From the NCBI GenBank assembly GCA_019746155.1, contig JAIESJ010000199.1:1-7461 (forward strand): a DNA stretch of 7,461 bases, read 5' to 3'. Each line of letters starts with the position of its first letter. The stretch's first letter is position 1. Under the pieces are notes generated by a model, which was given only the letters and a program-made list of their open reading frames with translations, was not told where the DNA came from and made no database searches. The DNA comes from Burkholderiales bacterium. GTDB taxonomy: Bacteria > Pseudomonadota > Gammaproteobacteria > Burkholderiales > SG8-41. Shown here in pieces: positions 1 to 5,551 of this stretch. Made by a program: the position numbers and the translations under genes.

Positions 1-403
1 CAACGCGGTGCTGGTCGGCAGCCAATCGTTCTGGGAAGGCGTGGACGTGCGCGGCGAGGCGCTGTCGCTGGTGGTCATAGACAAATTGCCGTTCGCGCCG
101 CCCGACGATCCAGTGCTGGCGGCACGCATCGACAAGATGAACCGCGAAGGCCGCAACGCCTTCATCGAATACCAGCTGCCGCAGGCGGTAATCACCTTGA
201 AGCAGGGCGCGGGGCGGCTGATCCGCGACGAGACCGACCGCGGCGTGCTGATGATCTGCGACCCGCGGCTGGTCACGCGCGCCTACGGCAAGAAGATCGT
301 GCAGAGCCTGCCGCCGATGAAGCGCACGCGCGAGCTGGACGAGGTGATCGCATTTTTCCTGGCGGAAAGGAATGTCGGCGAAGGATCGCCGACCTACGGG
401 TGA
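1..403 (+). CDS. yoaA: YoaA/DinG-type ATP-dependent DNA helicase, C-terminal part (5' end outside window)
   Basis: This is the last 133 residues of a superfamily 2 DNA helicase of the XPD/DinG group, which unwinds DNA 5' to 3' using ATP. The reading frame is already open at base 2, so the gene starts outside the window and the in-frame GTG at position 8 is not its start. Visible landmarks are the helicase motif V region (SFWEGVD), the following IDKLPFAPPDDP stretch, and motif VI (QGAGRLIRDETDRG) with its conserved glutamine and arginines, followed by an ICDPRL strand. The FWEGVD/DKLPFA wording resembles YoaA more than classical E. coli DinG, so the symbol is a best guess within the family. 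The Walker motifs and Fe-S cysteines would lie upstream and cannot be checked. The gene ends with TGA and converges on rimO. Confidence 0.85.
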   Translation, partial: NAVLVGSQSFWEGVDVRGEALSLVVIDKLPFAPPDDPVLAARIDKMNREGRNAFIEYQLPQAVITLKQGAGRLIRDETDRGVLMICDPRLVTRAYGKKIVQSLPPMKRTRELDEVIAFFLAERNVGEGSPTYG

Positions 404-410
404 GCGAACC

Positions 411-434
411 CGCTGCGGGCTTCAGGCCGCAGCG
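411..434. repeat. Inverted repeat / hairpin in the convergent helicase-rimO gap
   Basis: CGCTGCGG (411-418) and CCGCAGCG (427-434) form a perfect 8-bp stem with an 8-nt loop, 7 nt after the helicase stop codon. No T-run follows on either strand, so it is not a textbook intrinsic terminator. It may still protect the 3' end of the helicase mRNA or contribute to termination. Confidence 0.5.
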
Positions 435-455
435 AACATCTTCGATCTCGGCATT

Positions 456-486
456 AAACCCATCCCCCCTTGAAGGGATGAAGTTT
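456..486 (-). terminator. Possible weak terminator of rimO
   Basis: CATCCC (461-466) and GGGATG (475-480) pair around an 8-nt loop, and flanking AAAC/GTTT can extend the stem across a small internal loop. The hairpin begins at the rimO stop codon. Read on the - strand it is followed only by GGTTTAAT, a poor U-tract. Its position suits a terminator between convergent genes, but the call is tentative. Confidence 0.35.
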
Positions 487-1825
487 ATGAAATGACTTCC
501 GCCCACAGATCGTGGGCGTCGGACCGGGTTACGCGTACCGTGGCGAACTCGCCGGCCTTGAGCTGGCCCGGTTTGCGGATAATGATCCGGCCGTCGATCT
601 CGGGGGCATCAGCGCTGGAACGCGCCACCGCGCTCTTGTCGTTGACTTCGTCGACCAGCACGGCGAGCGTTTGTCCCACTTTGCGTTTGAGGCGTGCGGC
701 ACTGATTTTTTCCTGCGCCTGCATGAAGCGCGCGCGACGCTCCTCTTTGATTTCGTCGGGCACGTGCTCCGGCAGCCGGTTGGCAGCGGCGCCCGCGACC
801 GGCGAATAGGCGAAACAGCCGACGCGGTCGAGCTGTGCTTCTTCAAGAAACGCCAGCAGTTCTCCGAACTCGGCCTCGGTTTCGCCGGGGAAGCCGACGA
901 TGAAGGTGCTGCGGATAGTGAGCTCGGGACAGATGGCGCGCCAGGCCCGGATGCGTTCCAGCGTGTTCCCGGCGTTGGCCGGGCGCTTCATCGCCTTCAG
1001 AATACGCGGGCTTGCGTGCTGGAACGGCACGTCGAGATAGGGCAGCAGCCTGCCTTCCGCCATCAGCGGGATGACTTCATCGACATGCGGGTAGGGGTAG
1101 ACGTAGTGCAGGCGTACCCAGATACGACCGCCTGCGGCTGTGGTCCCAAGCTCGCCCAGCGCACGCGCGAGTTCGGTCATGCGGGTTTTCAGCGGCTTGC
1201 CGCCCCAGAAACCGGTGCGGTACTTGACGTCCACGCCGTAGGCGCTGGTGTCCTGCGAAATGACCAGCAGCTCTTTCACGCCGGCCTTGACCAGGTTTTC
1301 CGCTTCCTGCATCACTGCGCCGACGGGCCGGCTCACCAGATCGCCGCGCATCGACGGAATGATGCAGAAAGTGCAGCGGTGGTTGCAGCCCTCGGCGATC
1401 TTGAGATAAGCGTAGTGCCGCGGCGTGAGCCTGATCCCCTGCGGCGGCACGAGGTCGGTGTAAGGATCGTGCGGCCTGGGAAGATGCTCATGCACCGCGC
1501 GCATGACTTCGTCGGTGGCATGCGGGCCGGTCACCGCCAGCACCTTGGGGTGCGCTTTCCTGACGGTGTCGCCCTTGGCGCCGAGGCAGCCGGTGACGAT
1601 CACCTTGCCGTTCTCGGCGAGCGCCTCGCCGATGGCGTCGAGCGATTCCGCAACCGCCGAGTCGATGAAGCCGCAGGTGTTGACGACGACCAGGTCGGCG
1701 TCCTCGTAGGAGGGCGCGATCAGGTAGCCTTCGGCGCGCAGCTGGGTGAGGATGCGTTCCGAATCCACCAGCGCCTTGGGACAGCCGAGCGAGACGAAAC
1801 CGACCTTGGGGAGAGTCTGAGGCAC
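485..1825 (-). CDS. rimO: Ribosomal protein S12 (aspartate-C3)-methylthiotransferase RimO
   Basis: RimO is a cytoplasmic radical-SAM enzyme that adds a methylthio group to the conserved aspartate of ribosomal protein S12 near the decoding centre. With the chosen start the protein is 446 residues, the usual family size. The N-terminal methylthiotransferase domain has the three cluster cysteines at about 15 (SLGCPKALVDSE), 51 (NTCGF) and 80 (TGC). The radical-SAM CxxxCxxC is CNHRCTFC at about 147-154, followed by IIPSMRGDLVSRP, typical of RimO rather than MiaB. A TRAM domain occupies roughly the last 65 residues. The start is a GTG giving MPQTLPKVGFVSLGCPK. The open frame extends further upstream, but that part is arginine/proline-rich, overlaps phaR and lacks family similarity. 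No Shine-Dalgarno precedes the GTG. The phaR stop lies 40 nt upstream on the same strand, so the two are probably cotranscribed. Confidence 0.95.
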   Translation of the reverse strand: MPQTLPKVGFVSLGCPKALVDSERILTQLRAEGYLIAPSYEDADLVVVNTCGFIDSAVAESLDAIGEALAENGKVIVTGCLGAKGDTVRKAHPKVLAVTGPHATDEVMRAVHEHLPRPHDPYTDLVPPQGIRLTPRHYAYLKIAEGCNHRCTFCIIPSMRGDLVSRPVGAVMQEAENLVKAGVKELLVISQDTSAYGVDVKYRTGFWGGKPLKTRMTELARALGELGTTAAGGRIWVRLHYVYPYPHVDEVIPLMAEGRLLPYLDVPFQHASPRILKAMKRPANAGNTLERIRAWRAICPELTIRSTFIVGFPGETEAEFGELLAFLEEAQLDRVGCFAYSPVAGAAANRLPEHVPDEIKEERRARFMQAQEKISAARLKRKVGQTLAVLVDEVNDKSAVARSSADAPEIDGRIIIRKPGQLKAGEFATVRVTRSDAHDLWAEVIS

Positions 1826-1865
1826 TGCGTAAAAGGGAGAGCGGAGCGGGCCGGCCGGCGGCGGG

Positions 1866-2474
1866 TCAGCTCTTGCCTTCGGTATCGTCGCCCTTGCCCG
1901 GTTCGGGCGCCGGCGTCTCCGGCCTGCTCGGCGCGACACCACCGAAGTTGGGGAAGGGGAAATTGCTGAACAGGTTGCGCGTCTGCTGCTGCAATTGCTG
2001 CTGCATTTCCATAAAGGCGTTGGCGCTTTGCTCGAGATAGCTGCCCATCAGTCCCTGGATCGCCGGGCCCTGCATCTTGACGAACTCGCTCCAGGCTTCG
2101 GAATTGAGCATCGGATTCTGGCCGTACAGCTGCCGCGACTGGTCCTGCAACCGCTTCTGGATCTCGATGAAGGTATGGATGTTCTTCTCGAGATAGTTGC
2201 CCATCATGCCCTGCATGGCATTGCCGTAGAAGCGGATGATTTGCGACAGCATGTCGCAGGAAAATATCGGCGAACCGGCGGATTCTTCCTCGAGAATGAT
2301 CTGCAGCAGAATGCTGCGGGTCAGGTCATCCTTGCTCTTGGCGTCTTCAACCCGGAATTCGATGCCCTCGATCACCAGTTTCTTGACATCGGTAAGCGTG
2401 ATGTAACTGCTTGTTTCTGTATCGTAAAGCCGGCGGTTCGGGTATTTCTTAATGATTCTGGGCGATTGCGTCAT
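1866..2474 (-). CDS. phaR: Polyhydroxyalkanoate synthesis regulator/repressor PhaR
   Basis: PhaR is a DNA-binding repressor that also binds PHA granules. In studied bacteria it represses phasin genes and its own gene until polymer titrates it off the DNA. The N-terminal DNA-binding domain (about 5-60) carries the signature IIKKYPNRRLYDTETSSYIT. The central part has two copies of a helical segment, about residues 88-117 and 139-168 (MMGNYLEK... and LMGSYLEQ...), matching the repeated PHB-accumulation regulatory region. The tail is glutamine-rich (QQQLQQQ), then low-complexity Pro/Gly/acidic. The chosen ATG gives 202 residues. An in-frame TTG at 2531 would add 19 unrelated residues and lies within the candidate promoter, so it is rejected. 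The ribosome site is weak (GGGA about 7 nt upstream). Expected autoregulation is supported by a TGC-N3-GCA element over the predicted -35. rimO follows 40 nt downstream. Confidence 0.95.
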   Translation of the reverse strand: MTQSPRIIKKYPNRRLYDTETSSYITLTDVKKLVIEGIEFRVEDAKSKDDLTRSILLQIILEEESAGSPIFSCDMLSQIIRFYGNAMQGMMGNYLEKNIHTFIEIQKRLQDQSRQLYGQNPMLNSEAWSEFVKMQGPAIQGLMGSYLEQSANAFMEMQQQLQQQTRNLFSNFPFPNFGGVAPSRPETPAPEPGKGDDTEGKS

Positions 2475-2502
2475 GATGGGTCCCAGCAATGAGATGACAG
2501 CT

Positions 2503-2531
2503 ATTATTTCAGAATAGTTGCTGCGTTGCAA
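2503..2531 (-). promoter_or_regulatory. Candidate sigma-70 promoter of phaR
   Basis: On the - strand, TTGCAA (2531-2526) and AATAAT (2508-2503) are separated by exactly 17 nt, matching 4/6 and 5/6 of the consensus. Transcription would start near 2496, giving a leader of about 22 nt before the ATG at 2474. This arrangement also argues against the longer TTG start, which falls inside the -35. Confidence 0.5.
2518..2531. promoter_or_regulatory. Candidate PhaR operator over the phaR -35 element
   Basis: TTGCTGCGTTGCAA contains CTGC-N3-GCAA. This is close to the TGC-rich CTGC-N3-GCAG type of site that I recall for Paracoccus PhaR. It overlaps the predicted -35 of phaR, a logical place for autorepression. 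A 12/13 match in inverted orientation lies at 2646-2658. Function is inferred, not shown. Confidence 0.4.
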
Positions 2532-2597
2532 TCTGATGGATTGAAAATTATCATTAAATCAATCAGGTAGCGCGGTTTGCCTTTTTTGCCGCGCCGC

Positions 2598-2638
2598 AAT
2601 AAAAAAAGCTTGACATCGGGCACATCAACTACTATATT
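2598..2638 (+). promoter_or_regulatory. Strong sigma-70 promoter with A-tract, firing away from phaR
   Basis: A consensus -35 TTGACA (2610-2615), a 17-nt spacer and a -10 TATATT (2633-2638) are preceded by the A-tract AATAAAAAAA (2598-2607), which resembles an UP element. Predicted transcription starts near 2645 and runs rightward, opposite to all neighbouring genes. No protein gene of normal length lies downstream before the terminator at 2880-2907, so the likely product is a small RNA. Confidence 0.75.
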
Positions 2639-2645
2639 TCGATTG

Positions 2646-2658
2646 TGCTACGCAGCAA
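2646..2658. promoter_or_regulatory. Candidate PhaR operator at the small-RNA transcription start
   Basis: TGCTACGCAGCAA is the reverse complement of TTGCTGCGTAGCA and matches the phaR-promoter element at 2518-2530 at 12 of 13 positions. It contains TGC-N3-GCA (2646-2654). It begins at about the predicted +1 of the small RNA, where a bound repressor would block initiation. Assignment to PhaR is inference from position and resemblance. Confidence 0.4.
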
Positions 2659-2698
2659 TTCCGCCTTGGGCATCACCGGCGGGCCTGGAACGGAAGAT

Positions 2699-2746
2699 AT
2701 GAAGATCAGGCCGGGGCAGGCAATAAGGCGAGGCTGGCGGATTTAA
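2699..2746 (+). CDS. Possible 15-residue micro-ORF inside the small RNA
   Basis: ATG at 2699 opens a frame of 15 codons ending in TAA (MKIRPGQAIRRGWRI), preceded by the purine-rich GGAACGGAAGAT. The peptide is basic and matches nothing I recognise. It lies about 54 nt into the predicted small RNA. A frame this short is expected by chance, so it is recorded only as a possible leader peptide or dual-function RNA. Confidence 0.12.
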   Translation: MKIRPGQAIRRGWRI

Positions 2747-2790
2747 GCATCAAGTCAGCGGCAACTACGGCCGTTAACAGGGTTGACGGC

Positions 2791-2810
2791 AGGCGCGGAA
2801 AAACGCGTCT
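2791..2810 (+). other. Hairpin in the small RNA
   Basis: AGGCGCG (2791-2797) pairs with CGCGTCT (2804-2810) over 7 bp including one G-U pair, with a GAAAAA loop. It would separate the 5' part of the small RNA from the CU-rich 3' module. Confidence 0.45.
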
Positions 2811-2819
2811 TGCACTGCA
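2811..2819. promoter_or_regulatory. Third TGC-N3-GCA element (weak PhaR-site candidate)
   Basis: TGCACTGCA matches the TGC-N3-GCA core shared by the two better-placed elements. It lies inside the predicted small RNA, between two hairpins, with no promoter recognised beside it. It may be fortuitous. Confidence 0.2.
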
Positions 2820-2830
2820 CAGCGAACAGA

Positions 2831-2874
2831 ATCCTCCTCCTTTATTGTTTAGGACCCCCTCCTAGAAATAAAGG
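2831..2874 (+). other. CU-rich anti-Shine-Dalgarno module with C5-loop hairpin
   Basis: CCTTTATT (2839-2846) pairs perfectly with AATAAAGG (2867-2874). After one bulged G (2847), TTTAGGA (2848-2854) pairs with TCCTAGA (2860-2866), including one G-U pair, leaving loop CCCCC (2855-2859). CCTCCTTT (2836-2843), which partly enters the stem, is the same octamer that ends betaproteobacterial 16S rRNA (ACCTCCTTTCT, from memory). Exposed C-rich loops of this kind bind G-rich ribosome sites in known bacterial small RNAs. Confidence 0.65.
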
Positions 2875-2879
2875 CTTAG

Positions 2880-2907
2880 CCCACCGGCAACCCCGGTGGG
2901 TTTTTTT
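2880..2907 (+). terminator. Intrinsic terminator of the small RNA
   Basis: CCCACCGG (2880-2887) and CCGGTGGG (2893-2900) form a perfect 8-bp GC-rich stem with loop CAACC, followed at once by seven T (2901-2907). The T-run is on the + strand only. On the - strand the hairpin is followed by CTAAGCC, so it should not efficiently stop transcription arriving from phaB. Confidence 0.9.
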
Positions 2908-2912
2908 CGACA

Positions 2913-3656
2913 TTAATACATGTGCTGGCCGCCGTTAATGGCGATATTGGCACCCGTCACGAAAGCCGCTTCGTCCGAGCACAGATAGGCCACCAGGCCG
3001 GCAACTTCTTCCGGCTTGCCGAGACGGCCCACCGGAATCTGCGGGATGATTTTGGAATCAAGGATGTCCTTCGGGATCGCCATCACCATCTTGGTGCCGA
3101 TGTAACCGGGGGAAATGGTGTTGACCGTCACGCCCTTGCGCGCGACTTCGAGTGCCAGCGCCTTGGTGAAGCCGTGCATGCCGGCCTTGGCCGCGGAGTA
3201 GTTGGTCTGGCCGAACGCCCCTTTCTGGCCGTTGACCGAAGACACGTTGATGATACGTCCCCAGCCGCGTTCGACCATGCCGTCGCACACCGGCTTGGTC
3301 ATGTTAAACACGCTGTCGAGATTGGTTCTCATGACCGCATCCCAGCTGGCCTTGTCCATTTTCTTGAAGGTCATGTCGCGCGTGATGCCGGCGTTGTTGA
3401 CCAGCACATCGACGGGTCCGACATCGGCCTGGATCCGGGCAACCGCCTTTTGGCAGGAGTCGTAGTCGGCGACATCAACCTGCACGGCGTAGAAGTCGAA
3501 ACCCTGGGCCTTCATGTCCTTCAGCCATTGCTCGACCCTGGTATTGCCGGATGAGTAGGTGGTGACAACCCGGTAGCCCATTTTCGAAAGTTTTGCGCAG
3601 ATCGCTTCGCCCAGCCCGCCCATGCCGCCGGTTACCACTGCAACGCGTTGAGTCAT
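2913..3656 (-). CDS. phaB: Acetoacetyl-CoA reductase PhaB (NADPH-dependent SDR)
   Basis: PhaB reduces acetoacetyl-CoA to (R)-3-hydroxybutyryl-CoA with NADPH in the cytoplasm, supplying monomer to PhaC. At 247 residues it has the family's normal length. Landmarks are the Rossmann motif TGGMGGLG (9-16), NNAG (87-90), catalytic Ser140 (INVSS), and YSAAK with Tyr153 and Lys157. GQKGAFGQTNYSAAKAG and VNTISPGYIGT are typical of PhaB rather than housekeeping FabG. The start is fixed by a strong ribosome site, AAGGAG at 3670-3665, 8 nt before the ATG at 3656; an in-frame ATG 23 codons upstream lacks one. phaC ends 77 nt upstream, so the two form an operon, without the thiolase gene phaA. The next unit beyond the stop is a convergent small-RNA gene whose terminator is only about 5 nt away. 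Confidence 0.95.
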   Translation of the reverse strand: MTQRVAVVTGGMGGLGEAICAKLSKMGYRVVTTYSSGNTRVEQWLKDMKAQGFDFYAVQVDVADYDSCQKAVARIQADVGPVDVLVNNAGITRDMTFKKMDKASWDAVMRTNLDSVFNMTKPVCDGMVERGWGRIINVSSVNGQKGAFGQTNYSAAKAGMHGFTKALALEVARKGVTVNTISPGYIGTKMVMAIPKDILDSKIIPQIPVGRLGKPEEVAGLVAYLCSDEAAFVTGANIAINGGQHMY

Positions 3657-3664
3657 TATGGTTT

Positions 3665-3670
3665 CTCCTT
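3665..3670 (-). promoter_or_regulatory. Ribosome binding site of phaB
   Basis: AAGGAG on the - strand, 8 nt before the ATG at 3656. It is the strongest Shine-Dalgarno in the window and decides the phaB start. It is also complementary to the CU-rich module of the small RNA (CTCCTT at 2837-2842). Confidence 0.85.
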
Positions 3671-3733
3671 GGTGATTGCCATGATTGTTGATGGCTGACA
3701 GCACGCTGATGGTGTGCGTTGACATGAATCAGT

Positions 3734-5455
3734 TTAACCACATTTTTCTCGGACGTAACGGCCAGGGGCCGGCTCGATTTCCGGGTAGCGCCCGCCGCCC
3801 GGCGCGCGCGCCGTGACCCTCCCGCCACTATGCCGCGCGAGCCATGCGCTCCAGTGCGTCCACCAGCTGCCGGGATGAGAGACGGCGCGCGCCAGCCATT
3901 GCCCGGGATCGTCCCTGAACCGGTCGTTCAGCCAGTAGTTGCGCCGATTCCTGGAGACCGGGTTGACGACGCCGGCAATATGGCCGCTGGCGCCCAATAC
4001 GAAGCTGGTGTCATCGCCCAGCAGCCGCGCGCTGGCATAGACGGTCTGCCACGGCACGATATGGTCCTCCCGGGTGGCGAGCAGATAGGCCGGCAGGCCG
4101 ATCCTGCCCAGATCGACCGGCACGCCGCACATCGTCAGCCGGCCGGGCGCGCGCAGATTGTTTTCGAGATACATGTTGCGCACGTAGTAGACATACATCG
4201 CGCCCGGCAGATTGGTGCTGTCGCCGTTCCAGTAGAGCAGATCGAAAGGCTCGGGTGTCCTGCCCTTGAGATAGTTGTTGACGACGTAATGCCAGATCAG
4301 ATCATTGGCGCGCAGGCTGGCGAAAGTCAGCGCAAGCTCCCTGCCGTGCAGCACGCCGCCTGCGGCGAAGTCCTGCTCGCGTTTGCGCACGTAAGCTTCG
4401 TCGATGAATACGCTCAACTCGCCGGTGTCGCAGAAATCGAGCATGGTGGCGAGCAGCGTCAGGCTGGCCGCCGGGTCCCGGCCTTTGGCGCGCAGCACAG
4501 CAAGCGCGCACGCCAGCAGCGTGCCGCCGACGCAGAAGCCGAGCGCATTGATTTTTTGCGCGCCGCTGATCTCGGCCGCCACTTCGATGGCCTTGATCAC
4601 GCCGTGCTCAAGGTAATCATCCCAGGTGGCGTGTCCCATGTCCGCGGGCATGTTGCGCCATGACACCATGAACACGGTATGTCCTTGTTCGACGGCGAAG
4701 CGCACGAAGGAATTCTCCGGCTGCAGGTCGAGGATGTAGTACTTGTTGATGCACGGCGGCACCATCAGCAGCGGCCGCTCAAAAACCGTTGCGGTCGCGG
4801 GACGGTACTGGATGAGCTGGATGAAATCATTTTCGAAAACCACCGCGCCGGGCGTGACGGCGAGATTGCGCCCGACCTCGAAAGCGCTTTCGTCCGTCAT
4901 CGACACCAGACCCTTATCGAGATCCTTGGCAAGGTTTTTCAGGCCGCGGGCCAGACTGTCGCCCTGGGTCTGTGCGGCGAGCTTCAACGCCTCGGGATTG
5001 CTCCACGGAAAATTTGCCGGCGACAGGGCGTCGATCAGCTGCCGGGCGAAGAAAGCGATTTTCCTTTTGGCGTGCGGCTCGAGCCTGGCGCTGTCGATGA
5101 TTTCACTTATCCAGCGCGTGGTGAGCAGGTAGGACTGCGCGAGATAGTTGAAATAGGGCTCCCGCCATTCCTGGGCGCGGAAGCGGCGGTCGGACGGATC
5201 GAGGGAGGCGACCGGTTTCACGGCCGCTGCGCCGGCCGGCGCCACCAAGTTCGACCATAACTCGAGCTGTCCGCGGTAATAGCGGGTCTGGATATCCTGC
5301 CAGCGCCCGGTGTCCTCGGCGAGGCCGGCAGCAAGCGACCTGAAAATTCCGGCGCCATCGAGGTCTCCGTCGTGCAGCAGCGGCCTGACTGCCTGCTCAA
5401 AGAGCTTGCGGTTGAGATCAGCCAGTGCTTGAACGGCATCGGTATGTGAAGTCAT
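3734..5455 (-). CDS. phaC: Class I poly(3-hydroxyalkanoate) synthase PhaC
   Basis: PhaC polymerises (R)-3-hydroxyacyl-CoA, mainly 3-hydroxybutyryl-CoA, into PHA at the granule surface, releasing CoA. The 573-residue length fits a class I, single-subunit synthase. The N-terminal synthase domain (about 80-250) precedes an alpha/beta-hydrolase fold. The lipase-like box GFCVGG carries the nucleophile Cys308; the other triad members are Asp464 (TREDHIVP) and His492 (SGHIAGVVNP). Other conserved stretches are VPPCINKYYILDLQPENS (232-249), YWNGDSTNLPG (408-418) and the tail EIEPAPGRYV. The ATG at 5455 was chosen because the preceding 21 codons (from a GTG at 5518) look unrelated. No good ribosome site is seen. 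A TATAAC -10-like element lies at 5477-5472, without a matching -35. phaB follows after 77 nt, and the ZIP transporter gene ends 96 nt upstream on the same strand. Confidence 0.96.
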   Translation of the reverse strand: MTSHTDAVQALADLNRKLFEQAVRPLLHDGDLDGAGIFRSLAAGLAEDTGRWQDIQTRYYRGQLELWSNLVAPAGAAAVKPVASLDPSDRRFRAQEWREPYFNYLAQSYLLTTRWISEIIDSARLEPHAKRKIAFFARQLIDALSPANFPWSNPEALKLAAQTQGDSLARGLKNLAKDLDKGLVSMTDESAFEVGRNLAVTPGAVVFENDFIQLIQYRPATATVFERPLLMVPPCINKYYILDLQPENSFVRFAVEQGHTVFMVSWRNMPADMGHATWDDYLEHGVIKAIEVAAEISGAQKINALGFCVGGTLLACALAVLRAKGRDPAASLTLLATMLDFCDTGELSVFIDEAYVRKREQDFAAGGVLHGRELALTFASLRANDLIWHYVVNNYLKGRTPEPFDLLYWNGDSTNLPGAMYVYYVRNMYLENNLRAPGRLTMCGVPVDLGRIGLPAYLLATREDHIVPWQTVYASARLLGDDTSFVLGASGHIAGVVNPVSRNRRNYWLNDRFRDDPGQWLARAVSHPGSWWTHWSAWLARHSGGRVTARAPGGGRYPEIEPAPGRYVREKCG

Positions 5456-5490
5456 GGTCGGGCGACGAGGCGTTATAACCGGCGCGATCC

Positions 5491-5511
5491 CGTTGCGGCC
5501 GTACGGCAACG
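5491..5511. repeat. Inverted repeat upstream of phaC
   Basis: CGTTGC (5491-5496) and GCAACG (5506-5511) flank a 9-nt centre that contains most of the palindrome CCGTACGG. It lies 36-56 nt before the phaC ATG. It could be an operator or a leader hairpin. It does not fit the TGC-N3-GCA pattern seen near phaR. Confidence 0.35.
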
Positions 5512-5551
5512 ATAGCACGGCCGGCCTTGCGAGGAACAGCGGGCGGAAAGA

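Larger units (their letters stand above)
2645..2907 (+). ncRNA. Candidate small RNA of about 263 nt in the phaB-phaR gap, with anti-Shine-Dalgarno hairpin
   Basis: This unit is bounded by a strong promoter at 2610-2638 and an intrinsic terminator at 2880-2907, both on the + strand. The start is predicted about 7 nt after the -10. It holds no ORF longer than 15 codons with a plausible start. Three hairpins can be drawn: a 7-bp stem at 2791-2810 with a GAAAAA loop; a long stem of about 15 bp at 2839-2874 with a CCCCC loop; and the terminator. The sequence before and inside the long hairpin is CU-rich (CCTCCTTT at 2836-2843, CCCCCTCCT at 2855-2863), complementary to Shine-Dalgarno sequences. I have an unverified memory of an Rfam family described as a toxic small RNA of Betaproteobacteria with an anti-Shine-Dalgarno element, and this could be a member. 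The 5' end is less certain than the 3' end, and a shorter processed form is possible. Confidence 0.7.

Noticed and set aside
512..1969. A 485-codon open frame on the + strand opposite rimO
   Set aside because: It mirrors rimO almost exactly, has no recognisable domain, and long antisense frames are common in GC-rich genes. RimO on the - strand has all family motifs.
2475..2531. Longer phaR start at an in-frame TTG (2531)
   Set aside because: The extra 19 residues are not PhaR-like, and the codon overlaps the -35 of the candidate phaR promoter.
2570..2594. GCGCGG/CCGCGC inverted repeat around a T6 run, considered as a terminator
   Set aside because: The T-run lies in the loop, not after the stem, on the + strand. 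On the - strand the sequence after the stem is not T-rich. It may be a minor structural element between the two promoters.
3719..3741. TTGACA on the + strand upstream of phaB, followed 17 nt later by ATTTTT
   Set aside because: The -10 is poor and it would read antisense into phaC, with no terminator or gene after it.
3830..5260. Long + strand open frames opposite phaC
   Set aside because: They are antisense shadows of phaC caused by GC-rich codon use. No family motif or ribosome site supports them.
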